Shown: positions 27,733 through 35,124 of the stretch, piece by piece | Position numbering within the stretch: the first letter of the stretch is position 1 | Layout of the letters: each line of letters begins with the position of its first letter | Assembly (NCBI GenBank): GCA_002441135.1 | Contig: DJVJ01000018.1 | Location: 62,001-126,000, forward strand | DNA: 64,000 bases | Reading direction: 5' to 3' | From: Caryophanales bacterium UBA6259 | GTDB taxonomy: Bacteria > Bacillota > Bacilli > Tepidibacillales > Tepidibacillaceae | Notes under the pieces: generated by a model | Seen by the model: only the letters and a program-made list of their open reading frames with translations | What the model was told of the DNA's origin: nothing | Database searches by the model: none | Made by a program: the position numbers and the translations under genes

Positions 27733-28217
27733 CCGAGATTGTTAAAGTAGGGATGGCAGATTTAAATGTTGCAGTTTCTCCAAAACGATTACGAACAACT
27801 GGGTTAGGTTCGTGTGTTGGTATTGTCCTATTTGATAAGATTCATCGTATTGGTGGACTAGCTCATATCATGCTTCCATCCTCTGAAATGGTGAAAATTG
27901 GTGAAATAAATAAGGCGAAATATGCAGATACTGCCATTCCTTTGATGGTGGATATGATGGTTAGTCTTGGGGCCAATAAAAGCTTATTAGTCGCAAAACT
28001 TGCTGGTGGAGCCCAAATGTTTCAATTCCAAACGCAGAATGAAATGATGCGAATTGGGCCTAGAAATGTAACCGCCTCAAAAGAAGCCTTAGCGAAGCTT
28101 AATATTCCAATCATCGCTGAGGATGTTGGTGAAAACTATGGAAGAACAATAGAGCTAGATACAGAAACAGGTATCTTATCGATTAAAACTGCAAATAAGG
28201 GAATAAATGAACTATGA
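27729..28217 (+). CDS. cheD: CheD receptor deamidase
   Basis: CheD deamidates chemoreceptor glutamines and partners CheC in the Bacillus adaptation system. From GTG 27729 the protein has 162 aa. The catalytic cysteine (C29, LGSCVGI) and histidine (H46, GGLAHIMLP) are present, as is the KLAGGAQMF segment. TAGGTG lies 6 nt upstream; an in-frame TTG one codon earlier is the alternative. The GTGA overlap with cheC indicates coupling. Confidence 0.95.
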   Translation: MTEIVKVGMADLNVAVSPKRLRTTGLGSCVGIVLFDKIHRIGGLAHIMLPSSEMVKIGEINKAKYADTAIPLMVDMMVSLGANKSLLVAKLAGGAQMFQFQTQNEMMRIGPRNVTASKEALAKLNIPIIAEDVGENYGRTIELDTETGILSIKTANKGINEL

Positions 28218-28585
28218 AATATCAAAATAGCTCATGGAAATTTGGCTTAATTCTTGGATTTTTTGCATTTGCTATTGTTTTTTCTATTAATTGGAAAATT
28301 AATTTAATAGAAACTGCCTTGATACGTGCTAGTCTAAGTTTTGTGCTTTTCAGTACACTTGGTATTTTAAGCCTTGAAATTTTTAATATCTTTGGAAGTC
28401 AAAAAAAATCGGTGATTCATCCACAACCAGAAAATAATGTGAAACAAATGGACAATCAATTATTCAATCAAAAGGAGCAAAATCAAGAAGACGAATTACT
28501 TTTTCAACCAATTCAGTTTGAGAAAATAGTTGATCATCAAGAAGTGGTAAAGGGTGTTCGAAATTGGATGAACAGTGATGTTTAA
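28214..28585 (+). CDS. Small membrane protein of unknown function
   Basis: I do not recognise a named family. The 123-aa protein has two hydrophobic segments (about residues 10-26 and 38-60) followed by a polar, Gln-rich cytoplasmic or extracellular tail with LLFQPIQFEKIVDHQEVVKG. Its start overlaps the cheD stop by 4 nt, and sigD follows after 16 bp, so it is translated with the motility operon. Some Bacillales have a similar two-helix gene at this position. A motility or sigma-D-related role is only suggested by context. Confidence 0.75.
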   Translation: MKYQNSSWKFGLILGFFAFAIVFSINWKINLIETALIRASLSFVLFSTLGILSLEIFNIFGSQKKSVIHPQPENNVKQMDNQLFNQKEQNQEDELLFQPIQFEKIVDHQEVVKGVRNWMNSDV

Positions 28586-28601
28586 GGAGGATTAACAGCC
28601 T

Positions 28602-29369
28602 ATGAAAGGCCAACAACTTGATACATATCAATTGTGGCAATCCTGGCGTATATCTGGCGATGAGCAAGCATATCAGCGATTGGTAGAGCTTTATATTAAT
28701 TTAGTTGACCAAATAGCCGCTAAAATGAAAAAAAATCTCTCTTCCTTAATTACATTTGACGAGATTAAAAGTCATGGTTTGATGGGCTTGTTAGATGCCC
28801 TTAAAAAATTTGAATATGATCGAGGAATTCAATTTGAAACTTATGCCTCTTTAAGAATTAGAGGTGCTATCCTTGATGGAATAAGGGAGAATGATTGGGT
28901 TCCCCGATCCGTAAGAGAAAAAACCAAAAAAATTGAAAAGGCCTATCAAGAGTTAGAACAGGTTCATCTGAGATCTGTTTCAGAAGAGGAAGTAATGAAG
29001 CATTTAAATTTTGACGAGGTTGAATTTAATCAAAACATAAAAGTAGCTTCTTGGATGAACTTTATCTCATTAGATGAACCAATTGATGAAGATAGTGATC
29101 ATTCAAAATTATCTAATCTTCCTGATACGGATGATCCAATTGATAAGGCGATGGAGCAGCAATTTTTAAAAGAAGTATTAGCACAAGCTATCACAAGACT
29201 ACCAGAAAAAGAAAAATTAGTGGTTTCTCTTTATTATTATGAAGAACTCAATTTGACTGAAATAGCGGAAGTCTTAAAATTGTCTGTGTCACGAATATCT
29301 CAACTACATACAAAAGCCATTTATCGATTAAGAGGTGCTTTAGGAAGGCAAAAAAAACAACTGCTATAA
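28602..29369 (+). CDS. sigD: Sigma-D (FliA-type) motility sigma factor
   Basis: Sigma-D directs late flagellar, chemotaxis and autolysin genes. The 255-aa protein shows region 2 with FETYASLRIRGAILDGIRE (about 83-101) and WVPRSVREKTKKIE, region 3, and region 4 with LTEIAEVLKLSVSRISQLHT (about 220-239). AAGGAGG lies before the ATG. Its location near the end of the long operon matches B. subtilis, where distance from the promoter limits sigma-D level. The anti-sigma factor FlgM is not in this window. Confidence 0.97.
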   Translation: MKGQQLDTYQLWQSWRISGDEQAYQRLVELYINLVDQIAAKMKKNLSSLITFDEIKSHGLMGLLDALKKFEYDRGIQFETYASLRIRGAILDGIRENDWVPRSVREKTKKIEKAYQELEQVHLRSVSEEEVMKHLNFDEVEFNQNIKVASWMNFISLDEPIDEDSDHSKLSNLPDTDDPIDKAMEQQFLKEVLAQAITRLPEKEKLVVSLYYYEELNLTEIAEVLKLSVSRISQLHTKAIYRLRGALGRQKKQLL

Positions 29370-29384
29370 TGGGGGTGAATTATT

Positions 29385-30797
29385 TTGAAATGGAGTATAG
29401 AGGAATTAGAGAGCATACTAGATATTGAACTTTCAGAATCAGAATTCATTGCCACTATAACCTTACAAACATTACCTGAAAACGTAACAGCGATTCCATA
29501 TAATTTAATGTTAGAATTTTTAGAAAAAAAGAAAATAACGACAGGTATTGATGAGAATAAAGTTCTTGATTTTTGTCAATCCCCTTCATTATTTTTAATG
29601 TCAAAAGTAGAGATTGCTACTGGGGTAGAGCCAGAAAATGGCGTAGATGGTTATATTGAATGGGTCGCTTTGCAAAAAGTGAAATCCAATTCTCTTGTTG
29701 AAAATGAAAGTGGACGTGTTGATTTTTACTCTCTTAATCAAATTGCAAATATTAAAAAAGGCGAATTGATTGCTCAAAAATATCCAAGTTCAAAAGGAAA
29801 ACCGGGTATCACTATAACTGGCAAATCAATACCTGCTATCAATGGTAAGGAAGCTATTTTGAAACCAGGAAAAAATACATTGTTGAATGAAGAAAAAAAT
29901 AAACTATATGCCGCTATAGATGGGCAGGTTTCAATTACTGATAAAGACAAGATCAATGTTTTTCCAGTATATGAAGTACAGGGAGATTTAGATTTCAGTA
30001 TCGGTAATATTGATTTTGTAGGAACTGTGGTTGTAAGAGGAAATGTTCCAGATGGATTTAAAATCCATGCAAATGGCGACATTAATATTTATGGGAATGT
30101 TGAAGGGGCAGAATTAGTGGCCGATGGAAGCATATTTATCCAACGAGGAATAATTGGTCATAATAAATCATATATCAAAGCAAAGAAAAACTTTAAAACA
30201 TCGTTTATACTTGATGGAGATGTACATGTACATGATACCATTGAAGTAAGTCAAAGTATCATGCATAGTTATGTTACAGCGGGTAATAAGATTGTTTGTA
30301 AAGGTAGTAAAGGTATGATTGTAGGAGGCAAATTGCAAGCGGGTAAAAAAGTAGAAGCAATAACGATTGGTAATGAGCTGGCTACAGCAACAACAATAGA
30401 GGTAGGAATTAATCCAGAATTAAGGATTGAATTAGATGCTATACAAAAAGAGCGCAAAGAATTAATTGATTCATTGGACAAGGTTACAAAGGCTTTAAAA
30501 ATATTAGATAAATTGATGAAAACGACTGGGTTGCCCCCTGAGAAAAAAAGTATGCAGCTAAATCTAGTTAATCAGCAAATTTTTATTGATAAAAGATTAA
30601 AGGAAATTAAAGAACGCGAATCAGAAATTGAGTTTGAGATGAAGGATTTATCTAATGCATCGATTGAAACCATTGGAAAGATGTATCCGGGCTTAAAATT
30701 AGTGATTGGGCAGGATGTTAAGTTTATAAAGACAATGTACCAACACATGAAGTTTATTATAGAAGACGGGGAAATTACGGCTAAGCTTTTAAGATAG
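29385..30797 (+). CDS. FapA/DUF342 domain protein
   Basis: This 470-aa protein belongs to the DUF342 (flagellar assembly protein A) family. It has an N-terminal region with SSKGKPGITITGKSIPAING (about 131-150), a right-handed beta-helix-like central part with repeating short hydrophobic turns (about 200-320), and a C-terminal charged coiled coil (about 345-420). No signal peptide or catalytic motif is visible. In vibrios FapA affects flagellar assembly; here the role is unproven. TTG start, GGGGGTGA upstream, just after sigD. Confidence 0.85.
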   Translation: MKWSIEELESILDIELSESEFIATITLQTLPENVTAIPYNLMLEFLEKKKITTGIDENKVLDFCQSPSLFLMSKVEIATGVEPENGVDGYIEWVALQKVKSNSLVENESGRVDFYSLNQIANIKKGELIAQKYPSSKGKPGITITGKSIPAINGKEAILKPGKNTLLNEEKNKLYAAIDGQVSITDKDKINVFPVYEVQGDLDFSIGNIDFVGTVVVRGNVPDGFKIHANGDINIYGNVEGAELVADGSIFIQRGIIGHNKSYIKAKKNFKTSFILDGDVHVHDTIEVSQSIMHSYVTAGNKIVCKGSKGMIVGGKLQAGKKVEAITIGNELATATTIEVGINPELRIELDAIQKERKELIDSLDKVTKALKILDKLMKTTGLPPEKKSMQLNLVNQQIFIDKRLKEIKERESEIEFEMKDLSNASIETIGKMYPGLKLVIGQDVKFIKTMYQHMKFIIEDGEITAKLLR

Positions 30798-30816
30798 TCT
30801 TTTAGGAGGTGTAGTG

Positions 30817-31071
30817 ATGAGCTTAAAATCAATCGAATTACAGCAGGTATTGCCAAAATCTGTTGAGATTAGCAAGGTTCAGCACGGAATGCAACATCAT
30901 CCTATGATCGAAGAAGATATTAAAATAAAAGAAGCCAAGAAAAAAGAAATAGAGAAAAATAAAAAAACGAATAAAATGGAACAAAGTTTGTTACAAGAGA
31001 ATAACACGACTAGAACACCTAATCGAAATATGGACAAAACTAAAGGACGTTATATAGATATTCAACTCTAA
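30817..31071 (+). CDS. Small conserved motility-operon protein, unknown
   Basis: This 84-aa, strongly charged protein has an N-terminal motif MSLKSIELQQVLPKSVEISK, a Lys/Glu-rich helix (about 38-58) and a C-terminal KGRYIDIQL. Short proteins with the same ends occur near the sigD end of flagellar operons in other Bacillales; I know no function. The ATG at 30817 is 6 nt after AGGAGGT; a GTG at 30814 is less likely. A regulatory or adaptor role is only a guess. Confidence 0.75.
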   Translation: MSLKSIELQQVLPKSVEISKVQHGMQHHPMIEEDIKIKEAKKKEIEKNKKTNKMEQSLLQENNTTRTPNRNMDKTKGRYIDIQL

Positions 31072-31090
31072 AAAGATAAATGGTGATTAC

Positions 31091-31513
31091 ATGAGTATTG
31101 AAGTATTGGAGATATTTTTAATCTTAGTCGGGATTGCTTTTTTAATTTATGGGTGGAGAAAAAACTCTAATCAAAGTGAAAGCAAAATGGTTGAGCTGAT
31201 CAACGATTTAATGCTACAAATTGATGAGGACAATAAAGAGTTTTTATTCCGAATTAAAAATGTAAACCAAGAATTGAAATTAAGTATTGATGATAAAATA
31301 GAAGAACTCGAAAAACGTTTGACTCAGCTTGAAAAATCAAATAAAGAGAATAACCTAAAAGTGATCAATCCTAAGTACAGCAGTGTGTTTGAATTATATC
31401 AAACTGGGAAAACAATTGATGAAATTGCCAAAGAATTAAACTTAGGGCATGGGGAGATTCAACTAATCATAGAATTACTGAAGAAAGGATTCCCTTATGG
31501 TGAAAATGCGTAA
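31091..31513 (+). CDS. SwrB-like membrane-anchored protein (DUF6115 type)
   Basis: The 140-aa protein resembles SwrB in layout: an N-terminal membrane anchor (about residues 5-21), a coiled coil (about 30-92) and a C-terminal helix-turn-helix-like segment, VFELYQTGKTIDEIAKELNL, ending LLKKGF. In B. subtilis swrB lies directly after sigD, and SwrB promotes activation of the flagellar export gate. Sequence similarity outside the C-terminal motif is low, so orthology is likely but not certain. It overlaps the next gene by 17 nt. Confidence 0.75.
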   Translation: MSIEVLEIFLILVGIAFLIYGWRKNSNQSESKMVELINDLMLQIDEDNKEFLFRIKNVNQELKLSIDDKIEELEKRLTQLEKSNKENNLKVINPKYSSVFELYQTGKTIDEIAKELNLGHGEIQLIIELLKKGFPYGENA

Positions 31514-31961
31514 TTTTTATGTAGGAATAGGTACAGGATTAATCGTTTCAGGTATAGTCACCTTTTTTTATATGAACTTTTTATATTCTCCTAATGAAAA
31601 GAATGATCAACTTGAAAATCAACAAACCAATCAAATGAATGTTGATCAGATTAGAAAAATTGCAAATGAATCTAATTTAATTGTATTAACGAATAAAGAG
31701 TTAGAAGAAATAAAAGACAATGTAAAAGAACAAACAGAAAAGGTGATTTATTTTGCTGTTTCGCAAGGAATGAACAGTAGTGATATTGCTGACCTTTTGT
31801 TTGAGGCGAATATCATAAAAGATAAAGAATTATTTACAGGCCTATTAGAAAAATATGATTTAACAAAAAAAATTAGAGCTGGCGTTTATCTTTATTCACA
31901 ATCGATGACAATAGAGCAAGTAATTGAAGAAATCACTAAAACATCACAAAAAAATTGGTGA
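31497..31961 (+). CDS. Membrane protein with MltG N-terminal LysM-like domain only
   Basis: The 154-aa protein has an N-terminal transmembrane helix (about 10-29), a polar linker, and a C-terminal domain (about 80-150). That domain has the pattern of the LysM-like module of MltG/YceG: VSQGMNSSDIADLLFEANII, then a Gly-Val-Tyr-Leu segment and SMTIEQVIEEI. The catalytic lytic transglycosylase domain of MltG is absent. It is the last gene of the fla/che operon, overlapping its neighbour by 17 nt. Peptidoglycan binding near the flagellum is possible but inferred. Confidence 0.7.
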   Translation: MVKMRNFYVGIGTGLIVSGIVTFFYMNFLYSPNEKNDQLENQQTNQMNVDQIRKIANESNLIVLTNKELEEIKDNVKEQTEKVIYFAVSQGMNSSDIADLLFEANIIKDKELFTGLLEKYDLTKKIRAGVYLYSQSMTIEQVIEEITKTSQKNW

Positions 31962-31997
31962 ACGTGATGAAAAAAATAAGAATTTTTTTTCCTTAAT

Positions 31998-32046
31998 AAT
32001 CACAAGTAAGTTGCATCTTCCAACTACTTGTGATATATTATTTTTT
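31998..32046 (+). terminator. Terminator of the fla/che operon
   Basis: The arms ATCACAAGT and ACTTGTGAT with an inner AGTTG/CAACT stem around CATCTTC form a long hairpin, followed by ATATTATTTTTT. It ends the roughly 30-kb motility operon. The same bases contain the likely rpsB promoter. Confidence 0.85.
32011..32039 (+). promoter_or_regulatory. Sigma-A promoter for rpsB inside the fla/che terminator
   Basis: TTGCAT (32011-32016), a 17-nt spacer and TATATT (32034-32039) fit a sigma-A promoter. The start would be near 32046, just before the structured rpsB leader. The -35 box lies in the terminator loop and the spacer forms its 3' arm. Confidence 0.6.
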
Positions 32047-32047
32047 G

Positions 32048-32123
32048 GTGTTAAAAACACACGCTTATCAATTTAGATATGGGTGCTGAATATCTTCAGT
32101 GGTATCTAAAGATGAGATAAGCG
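32048..32123 (+). ncRNA. Structured 5' leader of rpsB (S2 leader-like)
   Basis: A small hairpin GTGTT-AAA-AACAC (32048-32060) is followed by a multi-helix element. CGCTTATC (32062-32069) pairs with GATAAGCG (32116-32123), TTTAGATA (32072-32079) pairs with TATCTAAA (32103-32110), and CTGA/TCAG makes an apical hairpin. The SD sequence lies about 15 nt downstream. The fold is seen directly. Autoregulation by S2 is a reasonable inference, since rpsB leaders are regulated in several bacterial groups. Confidence 0.65.
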
Positions 32124-32153
32124 GAGGAAAAAAACCAAAGGAGGTGTTTAGGT

Positions 32154-32846
32154 ATGGCAGTTATTTCCATGAAGCAATTATTAGAGGCTGGAGTTCACTT
32201 CGGACACCAAACTCGTCGTTGGAATCCTAAAATGGAGCGCTATATCTTTACAGAAAGAAACGGAATTTATATTATTGATTTACAGAAGACAGTGAAAAAG
32301 GTTGAAGAGGCTTATAATTTCATTAGAGAGGTTGCTGCTTCTGGAAAGAGCATTTTGTTTGTTGGAACTAAAAAACAAGCACAAGACTCTGTAAAAGAAG
32401 AAGCAGAACGTTCTGATAGCCACTTTATCAATCAACGCTGGTTAGGTGGAACATTAACTAACTTCTCCACTATTCAAAAGCGTATTGATCGTCTATTTGA
32501 ATTAGAGACAATGGAAACTGATGGTACATTTGATCTTCTTCCTAAAAAAGAAGTTATTATTCTTAAAAAGGAAAAAGAACGTTTAGAGAAATTCCTAGGT
32601 GGAATTAAAAACATGAAGGATCTACCTGGCGCTCTATTTGTAGTTGACCCAAGAAAAGAGCGTATTGCAGTTGCTGAAGCTAAAAAATTAAATATTCCAA
32701 TCGTTGCGATCGTAGACACTAACTGTGATCCAGACGAAGTGGATTATGTAATTCCTGGTAACGATGATGCAATCCGTGCTGTTAAACTTCTTACTGAAAA
32801 AATGGCAGAAGCTATTTTAGAAGGAAGACAGGGAGAGCAAAACTAA
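32154..32846 (+). CDS. rpsB: 30S ribosomal protein S2
   Basis: S2 is a 30S subunit protein needed for translation initiation. The 230-aa protein shows the family segments EAGVHFGHQTRRWNPKM (about 11-27), NQRWLGGTLTNF (about 88-99) and the C-terminal PIVAIVDTNCDPDEVDYVIP. AAAGGAGGTG precedes the ATG. tsf follows after a terminator, the universal rpsB-tsf order. Confidence 0.98.
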   Translation: MAVISMKQLLEAGVHFGHQTRRWNPKMERYIFTERNGIYIIDLQKTVKKVEEAYNFIREVAASGKSILFVGTKKQAQDSVKEEAERSDSHFINQRWLGGTLTNFSTIQKRIDRLFELETMETDGTFDLLPKKEVIILKKEKERLEKFLGGIKNMKDLPGALFVVDPRKERIAVAEAKKLNIPIVAIVDTNCDPDEVDYVIPGNDDAIRAVKLLTEKMAEAILEGRQGEQN

Positions 32847-32860
32847 CCCATAAGATAAAC

Positions 32861-32904
32861 AAAAGGGTGGCCTAAGGGTATAAAACCCCTTTCCACCCTT
32901 TTAT
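32861..32904 (+). terminator. Terminator between rpsB and tsf
   Basis: AAAAGGGTGG and CCACCCTTTT arms with an inner AAGGG/CCCTT stem form a strong hairpin that ends in a T-run, here partly within the stem (TTTTATTT). It probably reduces read-through into tsf, so tsf may be partly independent. Confidence 0.8.
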
Positions 32905-32971
32905 TTAAATTGATAATAGTGTAAACAATAATCAATGATATATATTACATACTGATAAGGAGGCAATTTTT

Positions 32972-33619
32972 ATGGAAATTACTGCATCTATGGTTAAAGA
33001 ACTTCGCGAAAAAACTGGCGCTGGTATGATGGAATGTAAAAAAGCTCTACAAGAAGCTAATGGTGATATGAACAAAGCAGCAGATGTTTTAAGAGAAAAG
33101 GGTATTGCTTCTGCGGCTAAGAAATCTGGACGTATTGCTGCTGAAGGGTTAGTTGAGTCCTATATTCATGGAAATGGTCGTATTGGCGTACTAGTAGAAG
33201 TAAACTGTGAAACTGACTTCGTTGCTAAAACAGATGATTTCAAAAAGTTTGTTAGAGATGTTGCAATGCATATTGCTGCAACAAACCCTCAATATATTCG
33301 TCGTGAAGAAGTTGCTGCTGAGGTGCTAGAACACGAAAAAGAAATCTTAAAGCAACAAGCTCTAAACGAAGGAAAACCAGAAAAAATTGTTGAAAAAATG
33401 GTAGAAGGCCGTGTTGACAAATTCTATAAAGAAATTTGCTTACTTGAGCAGCCATTTGTTAAAGATCCAGATAAAACGATTGATCAGCTTGTAAAAGAGC
33501 ATATTGCGAAAATTGGAGAAAACATTAATATTCGCCGTTTCGTTCGTTTCGAATTAGGAGAAGGTTTAGAAAAAAGACAAGATAACTTTGTTGAAGAAGT
33601 TATGTCTCAAGTAAAATAA
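32972..33619 (+). CDS. tsf: Elongation factor Ts, short form
   Basis: EF-Ts recycles EF-Tu-GDP. The 215-aa protein has the UBA-like N-terminus (VKELREKTGAGMMECKKAL, about 8-26), the EF-Tu-contact motif CETDFVAKTDDFK (about 79-91) and a single compact core with GENINIRRFVRFELGEG. It lacks roughly 75 residues of the second core subdomain found in the about 293-aa B. subtilis form. This short form is known from Paenibacillus-like and other deep Firmicutes, so it is not a truncation. AAGGAGG precedes the ATG. Confidence 0.96.
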   Translation: MEITASMVKELREKTGAGMMECKKALQEANGDMNKAADVLREKGIASAAKKSGRIAAEGLVESYIHGNGRIGVLVEVNCETDFVAKTDDFKKFVRDVAMHIAATNPQYIRREEVAAEVLEHEKEILKQQALNEGKPEKIVEKMVEGRVDKFYKEICLLEQPFVKDPDKTIDQLVKEHIAKIGENINIRRFVRFELGEGLEKRQDNFVEEVMSQVK

Positions 33620-33626
33620 ACTATAG

Positions 33627-33675
33627 AGCTGCTAAGCTTTTGCTGAGCCATGAGCTTAGTAGATGCTAAGCTTTT
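33627..33675 (-). repeat. Possible degenerate copy of the 73-bp intergenic repeat
   Basis: Read on the - strand, this stretch contains CTAC-N9-GGCT-N2-GCAAAAGC-N2-AGC, the same spacing as the 3' half of the copies at 44795-44867 and 55260-55331. The stem bases differ, and the 5' half is not recognisable. It lies between tsf and pyrH, with a direct repeat GCTAAGCTTTT in it. Confidence 0.3.
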
Positions 33676-33679
33676 CTAA

Positions 33680-33709
33680 AATAGGAACACTTAGTGTTCC
33701 TATTTTTTT
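33680..33709 (+). terminator. Intrinsic terminator after tsf
   Basis: ATAGGAACAC-TTA-GTGTTCCTAT is a perfect 10-bp stem with a 3-nt loop, followed by TTTTTT. Confidence 0.92.
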
Positions 33710-33779
33710 AAAGAATTGATAAAATAAATAGCAGGAAAAAATTATTCGTTTGTTGAATACAGAGAACGGAGGTCATATT

Positions 33780-34520
33780 TTGGTTCATCCAATATACAAA
33801 AGAGTAGTTCTAAAATTAAGTGGAGAAGCATTGTCAGGACAACGAGGCTATGGTATCGATCCGAAATTCATCTTTTCCATTGCAAACCAAGTCAAAGAAA
33901 TCGTGGATTTAGGAGTAGAGGTTTCTGTTGTAGTTGGTGGAGGTAACATTTGGCGAGGGGTAGCAGGAAGTAATCAAGGAATGGATAGAGCAACAGCGGA
34001 TTATATGGGGATGCTCGCTACAGTGATTAATTCTTTAGCTCTACAGGATGCACTTGAAAATATGGATGTACCAACAAGAGTACAAACCTCTATTGAGATG
34101 CGACAAATCGCTGAACCGTATATTAGACGCAAAGCAATTCGTCATTTAGAAAAGAAAAGAGTTGTAATATTTGCTGGAGGAACTGGAAATCCATATTTTT
34201 CTACAGATACTACAGCTGCTTTAAGAGCTGCTGAAATAGAAGCAGACGTCATTTTAATGGCAAAGAATAATGTTGATGGGGTTTATACCGCAGACCCTAA
34301 TAAAGACAAAAATGCAGTTAAATATGAAAATTTATCTTATTTTGATATAATAAAGAAGAATTTAGGGGTAATGGATACAACTGCATCCTCTTTATGTATG
34401 GATAATCATATTCCATTAATTGTTTTCAATATTTCAGAAGAAGGAAATATTAAACGAGTTATTCTTGGAGAAAAAATTGGAACTTTGATTGGAGGAAATG
34501 AGTTTGCCACAGACAATTAA
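33780..34520 (+). CDS. pyrH: UMP kinase
   Basis: PyrH phosphorylates UMP to UDP and is allosterically controlled by GTP and UTP. The TTG at 33780 is chosen because CGGAGGT lies 6 nt upstream; it gives 246 aa starting MVHPIYKRVVLKLSGEAL. An upstream in-frame TTG at 33750 has no ribosome binding site. The amino-acid-kinase motifs KLSGEALSG, VVVGGGNIWRG and STDTTAALRAAEI are present, and the uridylate-specific segment KNNVDGVYTADP is intact. It overlaps frr by 17 nt. Confidence 0.95.
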   Translation: MVHPIYKRVVLKLSGEALSGQRGYGIDPKFIFSIANQVKEIVDLGVEVSVVVGGGNIWRGVAGSNQGMDRATADYMGMLATVINSLALQDALENMDVPTRVQTSIEMRQIAEPYIRRKAIRHLEKKRVVIFAGGTGNPYFSTDTTAALRAAEIEADVILMAKNNVDGVYTADPNKDKNAVKYENLSYFDIIKKNLGVMDTTASSLCMDNHIPLIVFNISEEGNIKRVILGEKIGTLIGGNEFATDN

Positions 34521-35061
34521 AAAAGACGTAGATGATCGTATGCAAAAAGCAATTGCAACTTTAAAAAAAGATTTAGCCTCTGTAAGAGCAGGTAGAGCTA
34601 GTGTATCTATTTTGGATAAAATTCAAGTAGATTATTATGGAACGCCTACTCCGATTAATCAAATGGCTAACGTTTCAACACCTGATTCACGTACATTACT
34701 GATTCAACCTTGGGACAGAAGTGTGTTAGGAGATATTGAAAAAGCGATTTTAAAGTCAGATTTAGGATTAACTCCTGGCAATGATGGTAGTGTTATTCGT
34801 ATTAGTATCCCACAATTAACCGAGGAAAGAAGAAAAGAATTAGTGAAAGTGGTTAAGAAAATGGGAGAAGAAAGCAAGGTTGCAGTTAGAAATATAAGAA
34901 GAGATGGCAATGATGATTTGAAAAAGATTGAAAAAGATGGTTCTATTTCTGAAGACGAATCCCGTCGTATGCAGGATGAGATTCAAAAACTAACAGATAA
35001 ATACATAGATGAAATTGATAAAGTGATATCGACCAAGGAAAAAGAAGTTTTAGAGGTCTAA
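34504..35061 (+). CDS. frr: Ribosome recycling factor
   Basis: RRF splits post-termination ribosomes with EF-G. From TTG 34504 the length is 185 aa, exactly that of the Bacillus protein, and GGAGG at 34491-34495 gives 8-nt spacing. The ATG at 34498 (187 aa) would be only 2 nt from it. Conserved segments are ASVRAGRASVSILDKIQVDY, LTPGNDGSVIRISIPQLTEE, and the hinge/triple-helix region RRKELVKVVKKMGEE. It overlaps pyrH, indicating coupling. Confidence 0.93.
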   Translation: MPQTIKKDVDDRMQKAIATLKKDLASVRAGRASVSILDKIQVDYYGTPTPINQMANVSTPDSRTLLIQPWDRSVLGDIEKAILKSDLGLTPGNDGSVIRISIPQLTEERRKELVKVVKKMGEESKVAVRNIRRDGNDDLKKIEKDGSISEDESRRMQDEIQKLTDKYIDEIDKVISTKEKEVLEV

Positions 35062-35068
35062 ATTATCG

Positions 35069-35096
35069 TCCCCCCATTTTCGTGGGGGGATTCTTA
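35069..35096 (+). terminator. Terminator-like hairpin after frr
   Basis: TCCCCCCA and TGGGGGGA make a GC-rich 8-bp stem around TTTTCG, followed by a weak T-rich run (TTCTTAT). It may be a partial terminator before uppS. Confidence 0.65.
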
Positions 35097-35124
35097 TCAG
35101 TTTTAGATAAATTGGAGGGCTACC

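Noticed and set aside
32972..33619. Truncated or frameshifted tsf
   Set aside because: The 215-aa frame has intact N- and C-terminal motifs; short EF-Ts forms are normal in many Firmicutes.
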